DNA of 11,752 nucleotides from positions 1 through 11,752 of the forward strand of contig JAXIUW010195733.1 in assembly GCA_035591015.1 (NCBI GenBank), given 5' to 3'. A model generated the notes under the pieces. That model was not told where the DNA came from. It searched no databases and worked only from the letters and a program-made list of their open reading frames with translations. The DNA comes from Cephalothrix simula (lineage: Eukaryota; Nemertea; Palaeonemertea; Archinemertea; Cephalotrichidae). The translations under genes were made by a program, and so were the position numbers. Below, piece by piece: positions 6,873 to 11,752 of this stretch (its first letter is position 1; every line of letters begins with the position of its first letter).

Positions 6873-7014
6873 GTATCTATACACAATTGACAGTGGTGAT
6901 GTATGTGTGATGCAACCTGACCAAACATTAGAAATATTGATGTCTGAACTCGATCCACAAATGATGGCAATATTTAGCAAAGCAGTGTCAAATACAGCCA
7001 CCGAAGCCACGCAG
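6873..7014 (+). CDS. AMD1: S-adenosylmethionine decarboxylase, internal exon (QPDQTLEI motif)
   Basis: The first base completes Trp (human 157), then 47 codons follow: YLYTIDSGDVCVMQPDQTLE, ILMSELDP, QMMAIFSKAVSNTATEATQ. QPDQTLEILMSELDP is a signature of animal AdoMetDC. Its Asp, Thr and Glu correspond to human Asp174, Thr176 and Glu178, residues of the putrescine-binding/charge-relay pocket, so putrescine activation is probably kept. Between YTID and QPDQ there are seven residues instead of the human eight, in a surface loop that varies in the family. Borders are attctttcag|G and ACGCAG|gtaatt; the leaving intron is phase 0. Confidence 0.95.
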
Positions 7015-7239
7015 GTAATTAAATAATTTGCACTCCCAGTTTCAAAATCGAATTTCGGCGCAGATTAATATTTCAAAATTTCCCAGTGTGAAGGGTCAAA
7101 CACAAGAAATGTGGTTAAAAAGAGTACATGTATCATTACGTGTTAGTAAAAGTCTCGGCCTTCTTTTCAAGGTTCTGTTTTAAGTTTGAATTCATACAGT
7201 CGATTTTCCAGTTTAGGTAATTGTTGTCGGATAACTTCA
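7015..7239 (+). other. AMD1: Intron start, no structure seen
   Basis: AT-rich intron between the QPDQ exon and a 52-bp tandem repeat. It contains one TACATGTA (7125-7132). Nothing else can be supported. Confidence 0.5.
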
Positions 7240-7500
7240 AACACCTAGCGTCAGATTACTGAAATCTGGGTCTTGACACCCACCACCCAAATTATGTGAC
7301 ATTTTGTAAAGTTATCTGACATCGGCCCAGGAGACCACCCACTTTATCTTACATAACGTCAATTTATCTGACATCGACCTTCTACACCACTCAATTTATC
7401 TGACGTCAAATAAAATTTGGGAAAAATTTCCTGGACACCACCAATTTATCATACATGTCATTTACTTTTTTTGGGTCGTTTGACAACCACCTACCCCCAC
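7240..7500. repeat. 52-bp tandem repeat, about four diverged units
   Basis: The word TTATSTGACAT recurs with constant spacing: unit starts at 7292, 7344, 7396 and 7446 (steps 52, 52, 50), with a second in-unit copy at 7312 and 7364 (step 52). Each unit ends in a CCACC-type string (GACCACCCAC, ACACCACTCAA, ACACCACCAA, ACAACCACC). A weaker leading unit precedes 7292. The third unit holds a TGACGTCA palindrome (7401-7408). Divergence between units implies an old array. It has no coding potential. Confidence 0.75.
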
Positions 7501-9699
7501 CCTGGGGTGTCAACTCCCCCTGGGTAAACAGTAAAACAGAAACAGCAAAAACCCTAAACTGGGTAAGTATAACTACGACTGGTTTATCAGTTCATAGTAA
7601 CTTCAGATGCTGCTGCAACCCGGTAAAATAAGGACATTATAATGTGGGTGTATAAAAAGGGAAACCTATATTAGTTTAACTTTGGTGAGGTGTGTGTGGT
7701 AGGTTGGAGTCTGCCGATTCTCGTTTTCCCCTTCTTGTGATCTTGAGAGGTAGTCCCAAAAAATCAATACGTATCGATAATTAAGAATGTTGAAGTATAT
7801 AGTGACTGTGACATCAAATACTTTATATACCTACGAAATACCAAGAAAAATGAAAAAGCTTGCGAATTAGACCAAAAACGTATATTTAGTAATTGTAGGT
7901 CAATTTTATCTTTTAAATCGAATAATCCTAATTTTGTTAGTACATGATGTTAGGGCACGATGACTGTTATATTTGAAGTCCTGTAGGACTCACCCAAAAT
8001 TTTTAACGTTAAAAAAAACAATTCATTATGACGAAGTAATAATGGCTTTCTTTAAATTTGTTTCCTTTCTGTTTGAAATTAGGGGTAATTTAAAAATTTC
8101 ATTATTTTATTACCAAACGGACAAGATAACGATGAGAAACTTCAAAAAATGCTTTATGTATTATTCTTTAGCTTTATTCGTTTATATTATAATCTCATGG
8201 ATAATTTTATCTTTAAAAATCGACGAATCAAAATGTTGAAGTTCAAAATTTTCGTAATAGGTGGCTACTAGACCTTGTGTATGCTAAGCAAGCCCCGTTG
8301 GACTTGAGAATAAGTAAATATAATACGATACGCAATTAACACTATAATGTATGGATAAATTGCATGCAGGGTGTCCAGCGCTCTTCTTTTTTCCTCTAAA
8401 AATAGAGGAATCCTCGATTTCATGAATGAAAACTTCCCTATATTTCCTCTTTTTGGCCTCAAATATTTCCGATAATTTGGCTCTTGGAAATTGGCAGGGC
8501 GTTCCAAATGAGCCGTAAACTGGCCACCACGGGTTTCTGGAACCGAGGGGCTAAACCCCTTGACCTTTATATATTCTTAATTCTTGTGGATAACCCTGAT
8601 CGAAATCTAAATTTATATTTTCAAGGGGATTGCGCCGGTCTGGTGCCACCCGGGGCCAAAAATCGAATTTTATTTTAATTATGAAAATAGTTTTTTTCCG
8701 AAAGGTCAAGTTTTGGGCGGTATTTGGGGCCCCAAAATACCCTCAATCACTGTTGTAAGTAAAAAATTTATTTTTCGGCCGGGGTCTGAAAATGCTTTTT
8801 ATTTAATTTTCATTGTTCGCCGATTGGGCCTTGGCTAGAGACCCCGTTACTACCCAATTAATGCGCATTTCTACTTACGTACCATCAGGTACCATATTAT
8901 GTTTTTATGTTTTATAAAAATTGATCGGTGATCAGTTAATAAAAATTGTCGATACTTTTTATATTTTAACTTTGAACGCATCTATGTGATAATTATGACA
9001 AGTTATTACTGGTTTAATTTATTTTTCTCTTGACTTAGTATATAGTACCAGTTAATTGGGGTAAAAACCTTGCTAGAATTGGTCAATCGAAATACAGGCC
9101 GATAAACACTCAAAAGTTCCGTGACTGTGTGTGTCTAGGATTTTCGTATCGAATATTTCGTTTACGGAAAAAAATTGGAAACGTTTCAATCGATTCGAGA
9201 AAATCGACTATCCTTTTTTATTCATTTATGTTGTATATTCGCTTCAAATATTTAAATGTTCCATGAAAAAAACCTAACGACAATAGAGGGAGCCGCACTT
9301 ATAACAATTTCCTTTTTGGCGCGGATTTGAGAATTGTGACGTATGCGAAAAAATGGGACGTCACTGAATGATTAATTTAAACCAATCAAATATCGTTATT
9401 GGTCGATGCACGCTTCATGAATGAGTCTAAACGTTGTGGATGGAATCGGGGAATTATAATAGTAATCATTTAATTCAGCATCAGGACAAAATTAATTGAC
9501 TACTGTAAGCATGAGCATGAAATCTCGCACGCTTTTTAAGGAGGCTTCTCAACTCAATTCAATAGCCTACTGTTCAAAATTTATGATTATTTTCTGTATA
9601 AATCTATGACAAAAAATTGCAAAATGTACAGAAATGTACGATTATTTTCTGTATAAATATTCGAAAATCTATCAGAATCAATTCGTTTTTTATTTTCAG
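7501..9699 (+). other. AMD1: Long intron part, mostly featureless
   Basis: About 2.2 kb of intron without an exon-like segment. The open frames at 7973-8239 (+), 8268-8507 (-) and 8484-8678 (+) match no family I recognise. The block 8360-8850 is less AT-rich (GAGGGGCTAAACCCC, GCCACCCGGGGCC and similar) and may be an unclassified old repeat. It includes a near-perfect palindrome at 8719-8742 (GGTATTT-GGGG / CCCC-AAAATACC). A 19-base direct repeat, GATTATTTTCTGTATAAAT, occurs at 9585-9603 and 9640-9658, just upstream of the next exon. Confidence 0.5.
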
Positions 9700-9792
9700 A
9701 AATCAGGAATTTCAGACTTCATCAAAGGAGCAAAGATCGATGACTTTCTCTTTGATCCATGTGGTTACTCAATGAACGGGCTTTTACCCGAT
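9700..9792 (+). CDS. AMD1: S-adenosylmethionine decarboxylase, internal exon (catalytic Ser region)
   Basis: Thirty-one codons in phase 0: KSGISDFIKGAKIDDF, LFDPCGYSMNGLLPD. This aligns to human residues 206-236. FDPCGYSMNG contains the equivalents of human Phe223, which stacks on the adenine of the substrate, Cys226, and Ser229, which with His243 is needed for the processing reaction. Borders are tattttcag|AAA and CCCGAT|gtaagt. The next residues in the family (GTYWTIHITPEPE, with His243 and Glu247) do not occur in the remaining 1.96 kb, so the next exon must lie beyond the right edge. Reading through the donor adds nine codons and then a stop at 9820. Confidence 0.95.
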
Positions 9793-10418
9793 GTAAGTAT
9801 TTATTGGGTTTGGGATTGTTAGGGTTTTATTGGGTTTGTGTTTGTTATTGAGTGCAATATGAGGCGATTATGCGCGAGCGGCATTGCATTTATTGCATTT
9901 TTACTTTTCCACAATTTCGTGCGATACGTTTATTTAATGAATGATTACGTGTCTAGTTTTAGCCTATGAAATGCCTTGATTTTAACTGCCTATGATTGTA
10001 CATTGTATTTGCATCAGAATGCGCCTCGAATTTAAATACATGTATTCCCCTGTGTGTTGTTTCGAGTTGAGTTGACTACAAATAAATTTGTAGTCAAATA
10101 CTGAAGGAGACTCATGTTTAATCTAACTTCCTCGAAGCTAGGATTTTTGTATCTAAAGAGACATGTCCGATAGTTTTCTGTGGTAATTTCTTTAACATCA
10201 GTCATCGATAATTGATTTTTTCATCCCTGTCAACCATTCTTTGCTTGTCAATCTTGGCTGATCCACCCATCTTGGTGCTTCGTGCGTTTTAATCTACATG
10301 TACCATGTCCGACCATTAAAGATATATCCCAATAATGTCAATAGTGTCAGACAACATGTATAAAGTGATGGCTGACGAAATATAAAAAAAAAACAAATTA
10401 GTGTTATTACCGCTCTAA
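9793..10418 (+). other. AMD1: Intron part, no gene
   Basis: AT-rich intron searched for the TYWTIHITPEPE-type exon, which is absent. It holds two TACATGTA octamers (10037-10044, 10295-10302). The minus-strand open frame at 10294-10563 overlaps the neighbouring repeat and has no recognisable domain. Nothing further is supported. Confidence 0.5.
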
Positions 10419-10860
10419 CAAAAATTGATGGAAAAAGGAAAAATTGGTTGAGGCATGCCTTAAGGTTAGCTACCCCCCCCCCCTCCACGTGTTTCTCAAA
10501 GGGGTATAAACCCCATGAACTCAATGGAAAGGGCATGCGAAATGGATAAACATAGTACACCACCTGGTGGCGGGTGGTGGTTAAAGATGTCCGAAAGACT
10601 GACGGAAAATCAGCAAATTATTAATTATTAATTGTGGTGGTTTCATGTCTCTAAATCGTCAAAAATCTTCAGAATCAAAATTCTCGATTTAAACATTTTT
10701 AGCCGCCATGCATTTTACATGCTCTCTCTAGGGATATACATGTATATTTATGGGGGTTCCTATTTGCCACAAATCCAAAAAAATCAATAATTTGCTGATT
10801 TTCGGCCATTTTTATTCACCACCCTCCACTAGGTGGTGGTAGGGACATGACACCATTGTA
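10419..10860. mobile_element. Quasi-palindromic MITE-like element, copy 3 (right end missing)
   Basis: The left end reads GATGGAAAAAGGAAAAATTGGTTGAGGCATGCC (in part), then a C11 run, GTTTCTC, GGGGTATAAACCCC, GAAAGGGCATGCGAAATGG and CACCACCTGGTGGCGG. The centre has TTAAACATTTTTAGCCGCCAT. The right arm has GGGGGTTCCTATT, AAAAAAATCAATAATTTGCTGA and CTAGGTGGTGGTAGGGACATG, and then similarity stops near 10860. The order matches copy 1, so the outer half of the right arm has been lost. The left-arm and right-arm words ATCAGCAAATTATTAAT and AATAATTTGCTGAT can still pair over a loop of about 150 bases. Confidence 0.75.
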
Positions 10861-11438
10861 GGTCTCTGAGATTCGCTACGAAAAACAAGAAATCATTTAC
10901 CACGGTTATTAGTCTGCGAAAGGTACATGTAGTTTATGCAGGGGATTGAACCCTTTTTTACTTACACTTTATAAGCAACAAATCAGTTAAGGCGTACATG
11001 TAGGATGTTTGATGTCTTTAATCTTCGATACATCAACGTAAAACTTCAACAGATAGTCTGTGTGAAGATTTATCTGATTCTCTGTGTCTTACCCTTTTAT
11101 CAATATTAAATCAATTTCTACTCATACATATATAAGGAAACCAGATTTTCTGCGATAGGGTGACTTCGAGTTGCGTAGAGCTGTCAATGGGAAAAATCGA
11201 ACTGAAAACCTCTTAGTTCGTTGCAGGATCAAAGAAAGATTTTTCGTGATAAGTCAACCGTATAAGATTTTGATCACGTGATTTTATATCGAAATATTAA
11301 AAAAATGGTTGATTAACCCTTTGTACATATGTGCTCAGGAATGTCTGATATAAGCAATATTACTCTTTTTCAAACTTAGTCAAAAAGCATACCACACATT
11401 GATTATCGACCAAAAATACATTTTTACAATTTTTAACA
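10861..11438 (+). other. AMD1: Intron part, no gene
   Basis: AT-rich intron with no exon-like segment. Two further TACATGTA octamers are at 10924-10931 and 10995-11002. No other structure is supported. Confidence 0.5.
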
Positions 11439-11752
11439 GGCGCTATTTTGTTTTTTGTCCGCCATCTTGAATCTGATCTTCTGAAATTAAAAATCTATAT
11501 CATATTCATTATCACTGACATCAATTTACTCGGAAATGATACCAAACTTGAAGTTCATGAACAAAATCTTATATCTTCAGTCCCATGGCGGCCATTTTGT
11601 TTTTCAGCCGCCATCTTGAAACTTATCGATTGAAAACTTAACTCAATCTATGTGTACAGCATTTATTACTGCAGATAAATGTAGAAAAGGCAACGGCCAA
11701 CAAAGTATTTTATAACGCTTAAACAAAACTTTTTTGAAAATTTGGCGGCCAT
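11439..11752. repeat. About 150-bp repeat built on GGCGGCCATTTTG...CCGCCATCTTGAA
   Basis: GGCGCTATTTTGTTTTTTG-TCCGCCATCTTGAATC at 11439 and GGCGGCCATTTTGTTTTTC-AGCCGCCATCTTGAAAC at 11587 are clear relatives, and GGCGGCCAT starts again at 11744 and is cut by the window edge. The steps are 148 and 157 bases. The sequence between the conserved heads is weakly similar at best. Each head is a loose inverted repeat (GGCGGCCAT / GCCGCCAT). The open frame at 11448-11633 crosses one head and is not considered coding. Confidence 0.65.

Noticed and set aside
8268-8678. Open frames on both strands as a possible retroelement coding remnant
   Set aside because: They are short, with no reverse transcriptase, nuclease or gag-like motifs. 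The region may be an old repeat but nothing coding can be supported.
9793-9822. Extension of the last exon as an alternative C-terminus (VSIYWVWDC then stop)
   Set aside because: The gtaagt donor at 9793 is consensus, and termination here would remove residues equivalent to His243 and Glu247 that the enzyme needs. It is only the read-through of an intron.
1-11752. Search for CRISPR arrays, prokaryotic operons, defence systems or an integrated virus
   Set aside because: There are no regularly spaced identical repeats, no ribosome-binding-site-led gene clusters and no viral proteins. The spliced AMD1 gene shows the DNA is from an animal nuclear genome.

Overview
The window is nuclear DNA from a metazoan. 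It is AT-rich and repeat-dense, and it contains part of one intron-rich gene on the + strand. The gene is S-adenosylmethionine decarboxylase (AdoMetDC, AMD1 family), the pyruvoyl enzyme that makes decarboxylated AdoMet for spermidine and spermine synthesis. Five internal coding exons (1243-1369, 2698-2800, 4620-4662, 6873-7014, 9700-9792) have canonical GT-AG borders and compatible phases. Spliced, they give 169 uninterrupted codons that align with human residues about 67-236, with one single-residue gap. The first exon(s), encoding the beta chain, lie upstream of the window. The exons carrying the C-terminal part of the alpha chain lie downstream. No promoter, UTR or polyA region is visible.

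The lineage cannot be fixed from sequence alone. The enriched octamer TACATGTA, the dispersed GCCGCCATCTTG-type repeats and the intron sizes suggest a marine invertebrate, possibly a mollusc or another lophotrochozoan. That is an inference only.

Most of the window is intron, and the introns are packed with repeats. A quasi-palindromic MITE-like family with ends TACACAAATGG...CCATTTGTGTA is present in at least four pieces (1443-2090, 4524-4592, 4851-5223, 10419-10860). Two CpG-rich arrays built from short palindromic words sit at 3158-3823 (GATATC/ATCGATGTCGC words) and 5341-5770 (ATTCGCGAAT words). A 52-bp tandem repeat lies at about 7240-7500. Two tRNA-Gly-like units on the minus strand occupy about 6524-6722. 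A hammerhead-core-like motif on the minus strand is at about 2965-2992, and a roughly 150-bp repeat built on GGCGGCCATTTTG runs off the right edge.

I see no second gene, no prokaryotic-type operon, no CRISPR array and no defence locus. The long open frames outside the exons are AT-rich or repeat-derived accidents. The points most worth a second look are the quasi-palindromic element family, the two CpG-rich palindromic-word arrays, and the placement of an exon boundary one codon before the self-cleavage site of the enzyme.
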